Notes: a model not told the origin generated them from the sequence alone. A stretch of 64,000 nt of DNA from Bacteroidota bacterium (GCA_023422835.1 JAFAGI010000020.1:62001-126000), one strand, 5' to 3'. Shown: positions 28,656 through 38,513, numbered from the stretch's first letter. Numbers and translations are program-made.

Positions 28656-29393
28656 GTGAAAAAAATATTTCAGATAGTATACAGCTTGTATGCAATCCTG
28701 GTTTTTGTGTTGCTGATGTTGATGGTAATAGTTTTGGTACTGATCGCATCTGTGTTCGGCAAAGACAGAGGAGGCGATATGGTCTATGTGATTTGCCGGG
28801 TGTGGGCAGCAGCCTGGTATTTGCTGATCGGGATACGGCATAAGGTTATTTATGTGGCACCCCATGATGCGCGCAAGCAATATATTTTTACAGGCAATCA
28901 CCAGTCTTACCAGGATATTCCTACGTTGTTATTAACTGTAAAGCAGAAAATGCGCGTACTTGGCAAAGCAGAACTGGCCAAAGTACCCGTGTTTGGCTTT
29001 ATCTACAATATGGCTGCCGTACTGGTTGACAGGTCAAGCCCGGAAAACCGCGCACAAAGCGTAAAGCAATTAAAGCATGTGATCAGCCATGGCAAATCTG
29101 TGTTTATCTTTCCCGAAGGCACTTTTAATGAGAGCGATGAACCGTTGCAATCATTTTACGACGGCGCATTCCGCATAGCCATAGAAACTCAGACCAACAT
29201 AAAACCGGTAATTTTCCCGGACACCGCCAGGAGAATGCATTGGAGCAGCATTTTCGCCATGTCACCGGGAATAAACAGGGGTATTTACCTGCAAGAAATA
29301 GATGTACAGGGTCTTACAGCAAATGATATCAAAACACTGAAAGAAAGGGTTTACCGCATCATGGAAGCGGGCCTGTTGAAGTATAAAAACTAA
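28656..29393 (+). CDS. plsC: 1-acyl-sn-glycerol-3-phosphate acyltransferase
   Basis: Makes phosphatidic acid from lysophosphatidate. 245 residues with an N-terminal membrane helix (about 5-32). Acyltransferase motifs: NHQSYQDIP (HX4D-type) near residue 80, VDRSSPENRAQSV, FPEGTFN near 150, and VIFPDTAR. The start is a GTG at 28656. A TAAATTTG box ends only four bases before it, so the transcript may be leaderless. It overlaps the gtrA stop by four bases on the opposite strand. Confidence 0.92.
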   Translation: MKKIFQIVYSLYAILVFVLLMLMVIVLVLIASVFGKDRGGDMVYVICRVWAAAWYLLIGIRHKVIYVAPHDARKQYIFTGNHQSYQDIPTLLLTVKQKMRVLGKAELAKVPVFGFIYNMAAVLVDRSSPENRAQSVKQLKHVISHGKSVFIFPEGTFNESDEPLQSFYDGAFRIAIETQTNIKPVIFPDTARRMHWSSIFAMSPGINRGIYLQEIDVQGLTANDIKTLKERVYRIMEAGLLKYKN

Positions 29394-29770
29394 CTCCGGA
29401 AGGTAACGAGGTAATTGGCAAAGAAGTTCCAGATCACCACTACGCCAATGGCTATCAGCTTGGCTGCATAAAACTTCACATTCATTTTTTCTGTAAGCAA
29501 ATAAATGATCAGGTTATTGATCAGCAGACCGATGACGGATACCGTGAAGAAAGAAAAAAATTCAAGTGGAATATTATCTTCATGGCTTTTAAAGGTCCAC
29601 ACCCGGTTGAGGATATAGTTGCTGGTTGCGGCCGTTACAAAGCCTATGCTGTTGGCAATGTATTTATTTACTTTGAGTTTTTCCTTGAATATCCAGGTAA
29701 AGCCAAAATCTACGATCATGCCTGACATACCAACAATACCGAACTTTATAAACTTAAGCAATAGATCCAT
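29390..29770 (-). CDS. GtrA-family membrane protein
   Basis: 126 residues, four predicted helices; begins MDLLLKFIKFGIVGMSGM, typical of GtrA-like flippases thought to move undecaprenyl-linked sugars. The ATG at 29770 is preferred over a TTG seven codons upstream. It lies 30 bases after a GT39-type glycosyltransferase gene on the same strand. GtrA proteins often pair with such enzymes, so the two may supply and use lipid-linked sugar in envelope glycan modification. Confidence 0.88.
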   Translation of the reverse strand: MDLLLKFIKFGIVGMSGMIVDFGFTWIFKEKLKVNKYIANSIGFVTAATSNYILNRVWTFKSHEDNIPLEFFSFFTVSVIGLLINNLIIYLLTEKMNVKFYAAKLIAIGVVVIWNFFANYLVTFRS

Positions 29771-29799
29771 GCGTAGATTTTCTGCCCGCAAAGATAACG

Positions 29800-31380
29800 T
29801 TAATCCGCTGATTTTTCAACCACTGGTAGCGTCAGCAGTAATTCCTTCCTGGCATCCAGCAAATGATAAATAAATAAATACCGGGTGGTTTTACCTCGGC
29901 GTTTGGACGCCAGAACTTTGGAAAGTTTTATCCTGGAAAAATCATTGCCATACAATTCCGCCGGATCAATAAAGTAATTGGAAGATGCAATAAAATAAGC
30001 ATTTTGTCCTTGCTTTATATTTTCCTTCCCCAGATTCAGCCAGGCAAATTTATGTAAGCGGTTAAGCGAACCAACTGACTTAAAAGGAATATTGTTTCCC
30101 TTGTTTACATAAAATAAAATGTGGGCTGCCGGGAACCAGTTTTCCAACAAAACAGGCGTGCCGGGTTTCATAATACCGGAACGGAGATCGGCCTTATATA
30201 CTTCTTCAAAAGCTTTCCCAAAACTTCTCCAGCCGGACATATCCAATGTAAAGTCGTATTGTCCGTGTTTCTTAATGTCTTTGTTGGGATTAAGCGTACC
30301 GGGGTAAAAATTGATAGCTGCTACGCCGGCAACTAACGCTACAACAATTACAACGGCGCTTATTTTCAATCCTGTGAAATAAAAACTTTTCCTGGATGCA
30401 GCCACAGCATCTGCTACATAGGCCGTCATTAACATCAGCGCAATAAATCCCGGGCCGCTCCAGTGCGGCAGTGTACTTCTGAATAATGATACACCCGTGG
30501 TCACTATAATGATCGGCAACGAAAACCACAAGATTATATTAAGTATGTTAGCAGGCATACCGCTTTTTTTCAAGCCGAAGAAGGCGGCGGCATACAAGAT
30601 GATGTTGAGGGGATTATTGTACAATATCTGGCCAAAAAAAGTCTGTAAAAACGAATTGATATCAACCACAAATTGCTTTACCTCTACCCTTTCGCCATGA
30701 AACCTAAACGTAATAAAATCATACCTCATGTTCCAGAAAAGAACCGGCGACACCACAATACAGCTAATTAAAACAGCAACGTACAGGTAGGGGTTTCGCA
30801 ACCATCTCCTGTCGTGAAGTAAAATATAAGCACCAAAGCCCAGCCATAAAAATATACCGTGGATCTTGCTCATGATCGTGAGCCCCGCCAGTAAGCCGAA
30901 CAACAATAGCCACCTGTTGGCTTCGGGCGTTTGCGGCATTTTCACCAGTGCCAGGATGCAATACAAAGCGCCAAGCCAGAAGACTACCTGCGGCGAATCC
31001 GGCAGTATGAACAAGCCGGCGATAATACCGGTATAAACCGAAAGATTGTAGAGTATAGCTGCCATCCAGCCGGTGCGCTCATTGCGTATAAGCTTACCAC
31101 AGCAATATATCAAACAGGTAGCAATGCCTGCGCACACAATAGCTCCCAGCCGCATAGACAACTCTGAAAGCCAGTGCAGGTTTAAAGTAAAGAAGCGTAT
31201 GAGCAGCCCTACCATTGGCGGGTGATCAAAATGATTCCAGTCGGGCTGCAAGGCGTAGGTATAGTAATAAACCTCGTCATTGCCCAGCTCCACCATAGCT
31301 GCAATGATGCACCTGGCTATGAAAGTGACGGCTATAAGCCAAAAGACTTTATGTTTATAAGATGAAGCTTGTAGGTTCAT
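29800..31380 (-). CDS. glycosyltransferase family 39 (ArnT/PMT-like) membrane protein
   Basis: 526 residues, eleven or so membrane helices and a soluble C-terminal domain from about 370. The first periplasmic loop carries the family acidic motif in ELGNDEVYYYTYALQPDW, followed by HFDHPPMVG. Such enzymes transfer a sugar from a polyprenyl phosphate donor to lipid A, protein or polysaccharide outside the inner membrane. The substrate cannot be read from sequence. A GtrA gene follows; queA precedes it, separated by a terminator. Confidence 0.88.
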   Translation of the reverse strand: MNLQASSYKHKVFWLIAVTFIARCIIAAMVELGNDEVYYYTYALQPDWNHFDHPPMVGLLIRFFTLNLHWLSELSMRLGAIVCAGIATCLIYCCGKLIRNERTGWMAAILYNLSVYTGIIAGLFILPDSPQVVFWLGALYCILALVKMPQTPEANRWLLLFGLLAGLTIMSKIHGIFLWLGFGAYILLHDRRWLRNPYLYVAVLISCIVVSPVLFWNMRYDFITFRFHGERVEVKQFVVDINSFLQTFFGQILYNNPLNIILYAAAFFGLKKSGMPANILNIILWFSLPIIIVTTGVSLFRSTLPHWSGPGFIALMLMTAYVADAVAASRKSFYFTGLKISAVVIVVALVAGVAAINFYPGTLNPNKDIKKHGQYDFTLDMSGWRSFGKAFEEVYKADLRSGIMKPGTPVLLENWFPAAHILFYVNKGNNIPFKSVGSLNRLHKFAWLNLGKENIKQGQNAYFIASSNYFIDPAELYGNDFSRIKLSKVLASKRRGKTTRYLFIYHLLDARKELLLTLPVVEKSAD

Positions 31381-31393
31381 AACTTAAAAATAC

Positions 31394-31425
31394 AAAAGGC
31401 TGGCATGCCACCAACCTTTATTTAA
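31394..31425 (-). terminator. terminator of queA
   Basis: On the minus strand AAAGGTTG and CAGCCTTT pair around a 9-base loop, ending in TTTT, 40-70 bases after the queA stop. Confidence 0.6.
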
Positions 31426-31463
31426 AAATATTATCATTGTGTTTTAGCCACCAGCAGTAAGCT

Positions 31464-32513
31464 TTATAAAATCAGCATTGCATCGCCGTAGGTAAAGAAA
31501 CGGTATTTGTCTTTAATAGCTTTTTTATAAGCTTCCATAGCCAGGTCATAGCCTGCAAAAGCAGAAGCCATAATCAACAGGCTGGTTTTAGGCAGATGAA
31601 AGTTAGTCACCATGCTGTCTGCAATGTTGAATTCATAAGGCGGATGAATGAAAATATTGGTCCATCCTTCCCCCGGCTTTAGCTGCTGGGTTGCGGTGTA
31701 GCTGCTTTCCATGGCGCGCATAGTGGTTGTACCTATAGAACAGATCCTGTGGCCTTCGGCTTTAGCCTTATTTACAATATTGCAGCATTCCTGGGGTATC
31801 TGGTAGTATTCCGCATCCATTTTATGTTTGCTGAGGTCTTCTACTTCTATCGGGCGGAAAGTGCCAAGGCTGGTATGTAAAGTAAGCTCAGCAAATCGGA
31901 TACCTACGATCTCACAGCGTTTGATCAGCTCGCGGCTGAAGTGCAGACCGGCGGTCGGGGCCGCTACTGCACCCTCATGCTTGGCGTATACTGTCTGGTA
32001 ACGTTCTTTATCCTCTTCATCGGGCTTGCGCTTGATGTATTTTGGCAAGGGTGTCTCTCCCATAAACTCCAGCATTTTCCTGAAGCTTTCTTCTGAGTCT
32101 TCCCAGAGGAAACGAATAGTACGCCCGCGGGATGTGGTGTTATCGATTACTTCAGCCACCAGTTCATCATTCTCGCCAAAGTACAGTTTGTTTCCTACGC
32201 GTATTTTACGCGCGGGGTCTACGATTACGTCCCAAAGACGGTTTTGCTTGTTGAGTTCACGCAACAGGAATACCTCGATCTTTGCGCCTGTCTTTTCCTT
32301 TCTTCCATACATGCGTGCGGGAAACACTTTGGTATTATTTACTACAAACACATCCTTATCATCAAAATAATCTATGATGTCTTTGAATGTGCGATTTTCC
32401 ATATTGCCGGTTTTACGGTCTACAACCATCAGCCGGCTGTCATCTCGTTTTTTGGCAGGATTCTGGGCAATAAGATTCAGGGGGAGATCGAAACGGAATT
32501 GGGTTAATTTCAT
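31464..32513 (-). CDS. queA: S-adenosylmethionine:tRNA ribosyltransferase-isomerase
   Basis: Adds the ribosyl part of SAM to preQ1 in tRNA, forming epoxyqueuosine. 349 residues. Motifs: [28 protein letters not shown] start, [14 protein letters not shown] near residue 57, PLPKYIKR near 155, [10 protein letters not shown] near 186, and [17 protein letters not shown] near 307. It stands alone, preceded by a structured leader with three hairpins. No other queuosine genes are in the window. Confidence 0.96.
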   Translation of the reverse strand: MKLTQFRFDLPLNLIAQNPAKKRDDSRLMVVDRKTGNMENRTFKDIIDYFDDKDVFVVNNTKVFPARMYGRKEKTGAKIEVFLLRELNKQNRLWDVIVDPARKIRVGNKLYFGENDELVAEVIDNTTSRGRTIRFLWEDSEESFRKMLEFMGETPLPKYIKRKPDEEDKERYQTVYAKHEGAVAAPTAGLHFSRELIKRCEIVGIRFAELTLHTSLGTFRPIEVEDLSKHKMDAEYYQIPQECCNIVNKAKAEGHRICSIGTTTMRAMESSYTATQQLKPGEGWTNIFIHPPYEFNIADSMVTNFHLPKTSLLIMASAFAGYDLAMEAYKKAIKDKYRFFTYGDAMLIL

Positions 32514-32531
32514 TTAAATGTTCGGTTTGGT

Positions 32532-32610
32532 CTATTATAAAATTAATAATAGCCACACATACAGTCTGTCGACGCCTTACGGGGCGACTGAATGATGTTA
32601 CGGCATCATT
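32532..32610 (-). promoter_or_regulatory. three-hairpin 5' leader of queA
   Basis: In RNA order: a perfect 7-pair hairpin with hexaloop CCGTAA (32591-32610); a second hairpin with outer stem CAGTC/GACTG (32562-32590) and inner CGCC/GGCG, again with hexaloop CCGTAA (32573-32586); and a 7-pair hairpin CTATTAT/ATAATAG (32532-32552) close to the start codon. A TACATTTG box at 32619-32626 places the transcription start just before the first hairpin. No fit to the preQ1-I consensus was found. Confidence 0.55.
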
Positions 32611-32720
32611 TTAGCGTGCAAATGTAAGAATTTTTTCTGTAATGATAAAACCATCTTAACAAGGCTATATGATTATATGGAATAATATTTGCATCTTTAA
32701 TTAAACTAAATTGTATTTGT

Positions 32721-33218
32721 ATGATTAAAAACATTTTTTGCTTTAGTGCAGCCGCATTACTTTTTGTAGCTTGCAATAATTCTAATGATGAAAACACTAC
32801 CGACAGTGTTTTAGCAGCTTCTGATACTTCCATGGCGAATGCAATACCAAACGTGGATACTGCCAACCCTGATCCGGCACACAACAGCCAGAATTCAGTT
32901 GACTGGGCAGGAACTTATTACGGCGTACTGCCTTGTGCTGATTGCCCCGGCATAGAAACTACAGTTACATTGAAAGACAACCTGACTTACATAAAAGAAA
33001 CAAGGTACCAGGGAGATAAAGCCAAAGGAATGACACCCGAGAAAGAAGAAGGCAGTTTTATGTGGGATGCAGACGGTCAAAAGATTATCCTGAATGGTAT
33101 TAAAGACGCCAGCAATCAGTATTTTGTAGGGGAAAACGTACTGTACACATTGGATATGAACGGTAAAAGAGTTACAGGGCCCCTGGAAAAAAACTATATT
33201 CTGAAGAAGAAAAATTAA
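32721..33218 (+). CDS. NlpE-like copper-resistance-family lipoprotein
   Basis: 165 residues with signal peptide and lipobox FVAC (Cys18), then a Ser/Asp/Thr-rich linker to about residue 60. The remaining domain starts GTYYGVLPCADCPGIETTVTL, the hallmark of the NlpE N-terminal domain with its CxxC pair, and ends GPLEKNYILKKK. In enterobacteria NlpE senses lipoprotein traffic and surface contact; Bacteroidota members are mostly uncharacterised. Convergent with the ABC transporter gene, overlapping it by four bases. Confidence 0.88.
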   Translation: MIKNIFCFSAAALLFVACNNSNDENTTDSVLAASDTSMANAIPNVDTANPDPAHNSQNSVDWAGTYYGVLPCADCPGIETTVTLKDNLTYIKETRYQGDKAKGMTPEKEEGSFMWDADGQKIILNGIKDASNQYFVGENVLYTLDMNGKRVTGPLEKNYILKKKN

Positions 33219-34879
33219 AAGTTTGGCTGTGGCAATGCGTCCAACAGCATTTTAGTGTACGAAGACCGGGGATGAAAATATACATCTTCGGTCTTTCCTA
33301 TTTCTTCCATATTTCCTTTGTTCATCACCACGATCCTGTCTGCCACATATTTTACCACTGCCAGGTCGTGTGAAATAAAAATAGCTGTGAAGCCCAGTTC
33401 ACGCTTCAGGTCATTTAATAAATTGAGTACCTGTGCCTGCACACTTACATCCAGGGCAGACACACTTTCATCGCAGATCACAAAAGAGGGCTGCAAGGCC
33501 AAGGCGCGCGCGATCACTATTCTCTGGCGTTGCCCGCCGCTAAACTCATGCGGATAACGGTCGTAAAAAGCCGGGGGCAAGCCCACTTTATACAGCCAGT
33601 CTTTGACCACGTTTTTCACGGAAGATTTAGTGTACACTTTGTGCAGCAACAAAGGTTCGGCAATAGCATCCCCGATTTTCATGCGCGGGTTTAGAGAAGA
33701 ATACGGGTCCTGGAAAATGAATTGTATGTCTTTGGAACAGGTTTTTTGTTGTACGGCAGATTTCTCCAGCAAATTTTCACCCTTAAAAAATATTTCGCCT
33801 GTGTATGGCTTTACCAGGCCAATGATAGCGCGGCCCAAGGTAGTTTTTCCGCAACCGGACCCGCCTACCAGGCCAAGAGTTTCGTTTTTGCAGACATCAA
33901 ATGAGATATTATTTACGGCATTGTTGTACTGCAACACTTTGCCGGTAATACTTTTTTTAACAGGATACCGTACGCTTAGATTCCTGACAGATAAAACAAC
34001 CTCGTCTGATACCGGCAATGGCTGTGCCTGTTTTATATGCACTTCTTGTTCTTCCAAAAAATCTGCTACCACCGGCAGGCGCTGTGTTTTATCGTACAAC
34101 TGCGGCTGGCATGCAAGCAATGCCTTGGTGTATGCGTGTTGGGGCTGTGTAAAAATATTCTTTGCTGTATCCTGCTCTACAATATTTCCCTTATACAACA
34201 CGGTGATGTAGTCTGCAATTTCAGCCACCAGGTTGAGATCGTGGGAAATAAATATCACGCTCATGCCATGCGCTTCCTGCAGTTTTTTGATGAGGCTGAG
34301 GATCTCTTTCTGCACACTTACATCCAGCGCGGTTGTAGGTTCATCGCAGATAAGCAGGTCGGGATGGCAGCTCATGGCCATGGCAATCATTACACGCTGC
34401 TTTTGCCCTCCGCTGATCTCGTGCGGATAACGGTTGTAGAGTTTCTGCGGATCAGGGAGCCGTACTTCATCAAACAACCGGATGGTGATTTTTTTTGCTG
34501 CTGCGCGCGATAATTTTCGATGCAGGATCAGCGCTTCGGCTACCTGTGCACCACAGGTAATTACCGGGTTCAGGCTGGTCATGGGCTCCTGGAAGATCAT
34601 GGCAATATTATCGCCGCGAAGCTGCTGCAGCTCTTCCTTGCCCAAATCTGTAAGACGAATAATTTTTTGCTTTTTAATAAAATCTATATCTCCCTGTACT
34701 GTAGCATTGCGCGGAAGCAGTCCAAGCACCGAAAGTGATGTCAGGGATTTTCCCGAGCCCGACTCACCCACTACTGCCACTACTTTGCCTTTCGGTACGT
34801 GGATGTTTACGTTGTTCAGCACTTTATTGTCTTTAAAAGAGATGCTGAGGTTTTGTATGTTAAGCAGTGTTTCGGGCAT
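33215..34879 (-). CDS. ABC transporter ATP-binding protein with two nucleotide-binding domains (peptide/opine type)
   Basis: 554 residues, two complete NBDs in one chain. First: Walker A GESGSGKS at 38-45, signature SGGQKQR, Walker B LLICDEPTTALD. Second: Walker A GGSGCGKT near 345, signature SGGQRQR, Walker B FVICDESVSALD. Each is of the DppD/DppF (oligopeptide-nickel) type, as in GsiA or YejF. It energises an importer whose permease and binding protein are not encoded nearby, so it works with partners elsewhere. Followed downstream only by the opposite-strand NlpE-like gene. Confidence 0.93.
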   Translation of the reverse strand: MPETLLNIQNLSISFKDNKVLNNVNIHVPKGKVVAVVGESGSGKSLTSLSVLGLLPRNATVQGDIDFIKKQKIIRLTDLGKEELQQLRGDNIAMIFQEPMTSLNPVITCGAQVAEALILHRKLSRAAAKKITIRLFDEVRLPDPQKLYNRYPHEISGGQKQRVMIAMAMSCHPDLLICDEPTTALDVSVQKEILSLIKKLQEAHGMSVIFISHDLNLVAEIADYITVLYKGNIVEQDTAKNIFTQPQHAYTKALLACQPQLYDKTQRLPVVADFLEEQEVHIKQAQPLPVSDEVVLSVRNLSVRYPVKKSITGKVLQYNNAVNNISFDVCKNETLGLVGGSGCGKTTLGRAIIGLVKPYTGEIFFKGENLLEKSAVQQKTCSKDIQFIFQDPYSSLNPRMKIGDAIAEPLLLHKVYTKSSVKNVVKDWLYKVGLPPAFYDRYPHEFSGGQRQRIVIARALALQPSFVICDESVSALDVSVQAQVLNLLNDLKRELGFTAIFISHDLAVVKYVADRIVVMNKGNMEEIGKTEDVYFHPRSSYTKMLLDALPQPNF

Positions 34880-34910
34880 GTTCCGGTAAGATCAAAAATA
34901 ATATTAAAAA

Positions 34911-36764
34911 CTAAACTTCCGGTTGGTCTTTATTTTTTTTACTGAATACTTTTGCATCACGGTTTTCAAGCTGCATGGTGTAAAGATTGTAGTACTTACC
35001 CTTTAGCTCCATCAGCTCATCGTGAGACCCCATTTCTTTTATTTCTCCTTTATCCAATACAATGATCTTATCCGCTTTCCTGATAGTTGAAAGACGGTGT
35101 GCAATTACAATAGATGTGCGGTCGCTGATGAGCTTATCTATGGCATGCTGTACCAGCATTTCACTTTCACTGTCAACGGAGGAAGTGGCTTCATCAAGAA
35201 TAAGAATAGCGGGATCGAAAAGCAAAGCACGAATGAAAGAGATAAGCTGCCGCTGACCCATGCTTAAAGTATTGCCTCGCTCGCGTACATTAAAATCATA
35301 ATTGTCGGGCAACTGCATAATGAAGTCATGGACCCCGATGATCTTGGCTACTTCTTCTACCCTTTCACGGGAAATCTTTGGATTGCGCAAAGTAACATTT
35401 TCCAGGATAGAGCCGGAGAATAAAAAAACGTCCTGCAATACAACACCCATGTTTTTGCGAAGATTCTTTACATTATAATCTTTGATGTTTACCCCATCTA
35501 CCAGTATCTCTCCCTCACTGATCTCATACAACCTGTTGAGCAAACTGATGATGGAGCTTTTACCGCTGCCCGTATGGCCTACCAGCGCCACCACTTCTCC
35601 CTGCTCAATGTGAAAGCTGATGTCTTTTAAAACATAATTATCATCAACATAAGCAAAAGAAACATGTTTAAAATCAACTACGCCCTTTATTTTATCGGGT
35701 GCATAGGCATCCGGTTGCGGTGGCGGCAACGAGTCTTCATTATCCATTACCACAAACACTCTTTCGGCAGCGATCATGCCCATTTGAATGGTGTTGAACT
35801 TATCGGCTATTACACGCAACGGACGGAATATCTGGTTGATGTATAAAATAAAAGATACCAGCAGGCCGGCTTCAAGTTTTTTATCGGCTACGTACCAAAC
35901 CACAATGCCCACACTCACGGCGAGAATGATCTCTACGACCGGGAAAAATATTGAGTAAGCCAGGTTGGAGCGAATGTTGGCGTCCCTGTGCACTTTGTTT
36001 ATATTCCTGAACTTCCTGCCTTCACTATTCTCTGCATCAAACGCCTGCACCACGCTCATGCCGGCTATATGTTCCTGCACAAAAGCATTGAGCGAAGCCA
36101 CGGCATTACGTACCATGGTAAAACTTTTGTTTACGCTTTCTTTAAAAAAGTAAGTAGCCACTATCAACAAAGGGAATGGGATAAGCGCAATCAATGTAAG
36201 CCGCCAGTCAATGTAAAACATTGTAAAGAGCGTAAATACAATTGACAGCATATCGGCAATAATAGGTATAAAGCCATCTGAAAAAATATTGTTGATACTC
36301 TCAATATCATTCACAGAGCGGGTGGTAAGCGTGCCGATGGGCGTACGGTCAAACTGCCGCAGGTTTAAAGAGATGATCCTGTCGAAAATATTCTTCCGCA
36401 GATCGCGCACTACCGTCTGACCCAGCCAGGAAGTGATAAACGAAAAAGAAAAACGGAGGATAGATTCCAGGATAAGAAAACCCAGCTGAAAGACGGTGAT
36501 GGTAACCAGGAACTTTGTAACATCCGTCATCTGCTCCTGTGTGAAAAATATTTTTACAAAACCCGGGAGGTCTACCATTTTACCGGTAGCCTTATCAATG
36601 GTACGCTGGATAAGTAATGGCCTCACAGGAGCAAAGAAGGCTAAGACAACAGAAAGCAGTACGCTCACGTAAAAATGCATCCTGTATGGCCTTACGTAGC
36701 TGAAAAGTCTCCTGACCAGAGAGGCGCTTATTTTTACTTTCGTTCCGTCTTTTCCCATTTGCAT
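34911..36764 (-). CDS. MsbA-like ABC exporter (fused membrane and ATPase domains)
   Basis: 617 residues. Six membrane helices span about residues 20-340 and the ATPase domain about 365-600, with Walker A GHTGSGKS near 400, signature LSMGQRQL and Walker B ILILDEATSSVDSESE. The half-size exporter acts as a homodimer; relatives flip lipids (MsbA) or export drugs, and sequence alone does not decide. It lies 31 bases upstream of the double-NBD gene on the same strand and could be co-transcribed with it. Confidence 0.9.
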   Translation of the reverse strand: MQMGKDGTKVKISASLVRRLFSYVRPYRMHFYVSVLLSVVLAFFAPVRPLLIQRTIDKATGKMVDLPGFVKIFFTQEQMTDVTKFLVTITVFQLGFLILESILRFSFSFITSWLGQTVVRDLRKNIFDRIISLNLRQFDRTPIGTLTTRSVNDIESINNIFSDGFIPIIADMLSIVFTLFTMFYIDWRLTLIALIPFPLLIVATYFFKESVNKSFTMVRNAVASLNAFVQEHIAGMSVVQAFDAENSEGRKFRNINKVHRDANIRSNLAYSIFFPVVEIILAVSVGIVVWYVADKKLEAGLLVSFILYINQIFRPLRVIADKFNTIQMGMIAAERVFVVMDNEDSLPPPQPDAYAPDKIKGVVDFKHVSFAYVDDNYVLKDISFHIEQGEVVALVGHTGSGKSSIISLLNRLYEISEGEILVDGVNIKDYNVKNLRKNMGVVLQDVFLFSGSILENVTLRNPKISRERVEEVAKIIGVHDFIMQLPDNYDFNVRERGNTLSMGQRQLISFIRALLFDPAILILDEATSSVDSESEMLVQHAIDKLISDRTSIVIAHRLSTIRKADKIIVLDKGEIKEMGSHDELMELKGKYYNLYTMQLENRDAKVFSKKNKDQPEV

Positions 36765-36795
36765 GGCAAAGTTAACTGATTAGCGGCTTACAGCA

Positions 36796-36829
36796 AAAAG
36801 ACACAGGTTGCGAATATCCTGTGTCTTTT
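36796..36829 (-). terminator. terminator of the L,D-transpeptidase gene
   Basis: Perfect 12-pair stem AAAAGACACAGG / CCTGTGTCTTTT with a 10-base loop and flanking T-run on the minus strand. Confidence 0.9.
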
Positions 36830-36851
36830 GTTAAAAAATATTTTTACCGGT

Positions 36852-38513
36852 TTAAATAAACAATTTGGCTTCCATTTCTTTGTCATGGTTATAAATATCA
36901 TCGCGCATCATCAGCCTGCCATCATCTGCCACCCATGAAGTAAAATATACCAGGTATACCGGGAACTGGTATTCTTTGTTTATTTTAATGTGCGTCTCCT
37001 TGGTATTTTTATGCATCATAGAGTCTATGTAGGCAGCACTGTATTTTTGAGGGTTGTACCTAAGCACCCACTGGGCAAATTTTGCCGGCTGCTCCAGCCT
37101 GATGCAGCCGTGGCTCAGGTCCCTGTTTGAGCGGTTAAAAGCCCATTTGCTTGGCGTATCATGGAAATAAATATCATAGGCATTAGGGAAAAGGAACTTT
37201 ACCAAACCCAGGCTGTTCTTGGGTCCGGGCTTCTGGCGAATGGTTGGGATGCCTCCGCTGTTCCCGGTGATCTCCATATCATTCCTGGCAAGGTAATTAC
37301 CATTTCTTTGCATAGCAGGCAGTATTTCTTTCTTCACTATACTTGCGGGCACCCCCCAGTAAGGGGCAAAGACCACATACTCCATGATGTCTGTAAAAAT
37401 CACGGTATTGTTGGCCTGCGAACCTACTACAACGTTCATATCAAAAACTTTATTTTTATTTTCATAAACATTCAGCTTAAACTCGGGTATGTTTACCCAT
37501 GCGTATGTTGGCGCCATCTCTATAGGCATCCATTTAGCACGCTCCAAGTTTATCACCAGCTTCTTTAAGATAGAATCAACCGGTGTGTTGACAGAGCGGA
37601 CAAATGCCTTGTCGGGTACGCCGGTCTCACTTAATCCATACCTCTGCTGGTAAGACCTTACTGCCTGTGTAAAGGCAGAGTCATACACATTATCTACATT
37701 ACCTGTATAATCGCCGAACAAAGAAAGCCTGCGTTTTGCCAGCAAAATACTGGTGGAATCTGCCGGCGTCAGTTGCTTGCCTTTACTGATAGTAACGCTA
37801 TCCCAGGCTTCTTCTTTAAATTTTTTATACCTGATCAGCTGTTCCTGCAGTTTGCCATAAATAGGATTCATAAACAATTTCTCTGCATTCAGGTTCTTTG
37901 CTTTCACGGTAGAGTCAAACAGCACATTGATATCAACCTTCTTTTTAGGGATAAACCAGCCAAGTTTTTCTGCGTCTATTTTTCCTTCGTAAGTGCTTTG
38001 TGCAAATTTAAAGAACTGTCCGGTGAGCCTCAGCTCGGCTTCGAGCACATTTTTTTCAGAGCGTTTTGTACTGTCAACATCAATATTTTTCATCTTTTCA
38101 AACATGGTGAACAGTTTTTTATCTTTCAATGTAGAATCTTTGTGCAAGGCTTCGTTGTTGTTAAGCACATTGATAAAATTGCTTGCCTGCTCAATCATGC
38201 CGGTACTGTCAAACCAGGCATACTGGAAATTTCTGGTACGGTAAAAAGCGATCATGTCTGAAACGAACGGCTCAAGTTCAGGATTATCAAGCATGAACTG
38301 CTTTACATCTGCACTGTCCAGGAACAAAGTGTTGTAAGCTGTTGTGGAATCAATAGAGCGGTCGATCGGGATAGTATCTGCGCCTTTGAATTTATCTTTT
38401 ATACTTGCAATAATTTCTTCGGGGGTTAATTGCTTATTTTTGTTTTTACAGGATATTATGGAAAATGAAGTTATCACTACCAACAATAAAAACCATACAT
38501 TTAATTTCCTCAT
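36852..38513 (-). CDS. L,D-transpeptidase (YcbB/LdtD-like) lipoprotein
   Basis: Peptidoglycan cross-linking enzyme of the periplasm. 553 residues: signal peptide with lipobox-like SIISC, a scaffold region, a peptidoglycan-binding repeat near 270-310 (YDSAFTQAVRSYQQRYGLSETG), and a catalytic YkuD domain from about 340. The active-site Cys is near residue 469 in SHGCIRLEQP, preceded by the His of FHDTPSKWAFNRSNRDLSHG. The domain order matches E. coli LdtD. Single gene with its own terminator. Confidence 0.93.
   Translation of the reverse strand: MRKLNVWFLLLVVITSFSIISCKNKNKQLTPEEIIASIKDKFKGADTIPIDRSIDSTTAYNTLFLDSADVKQFMLDNPELEPFVSDMIAFYRTRNFQYAWFDSTGMIEQASNFINVLNNNEALHKDSTLKDKKLFTMFEKMKNIDVDSTKRSEKNVLEAELRLTGQFFKFAQSTYEGKIDAEKLGWFIPKKKVDINVLFDSTVKAKNLNAEKLFMNPIYGKLQEQLIRYKKFKEEAWDSVTISKGKQLTPADSTSILLAKRRLSLFGDYTGNVDNVYDSAFTQAVRSYQQRYGLSETGVPDKAFVRSVNTPVDSILKKLVINLERAKWMPIEMAPTYAWVNIPEFKLNVYENKNKVFDMNVVVGSQANNTVIFTDIMEYVVFAPYWGVPASIVKKEILPAMQRNGNYLARNDMEITGNSGGIPTIRQKPGPKNSLGLVKFLFPNAYDIYFHDTPSKWAFNRSNRDLSHGCIRLEQPAKFAQWVLRYNPQKYSAAYIDSMMHKNTKETHIKINKEYQFPVYLVYFTSWVADDGRLMMRDDIYNHDKEMEAKLFI

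Noticed and set aside
32560..32620. Known preQ1-I riboswitch upstream of queA
   Set aside because: The pseudoknot consensus with its A-rich tail is not visible; the hairpins have different form.
33215..36764. The two ABC genes as one exporter system
   Set aside because: The double-NBD protein is of the peptide-importer class and the other is a self-contained exporter; they need not work together.
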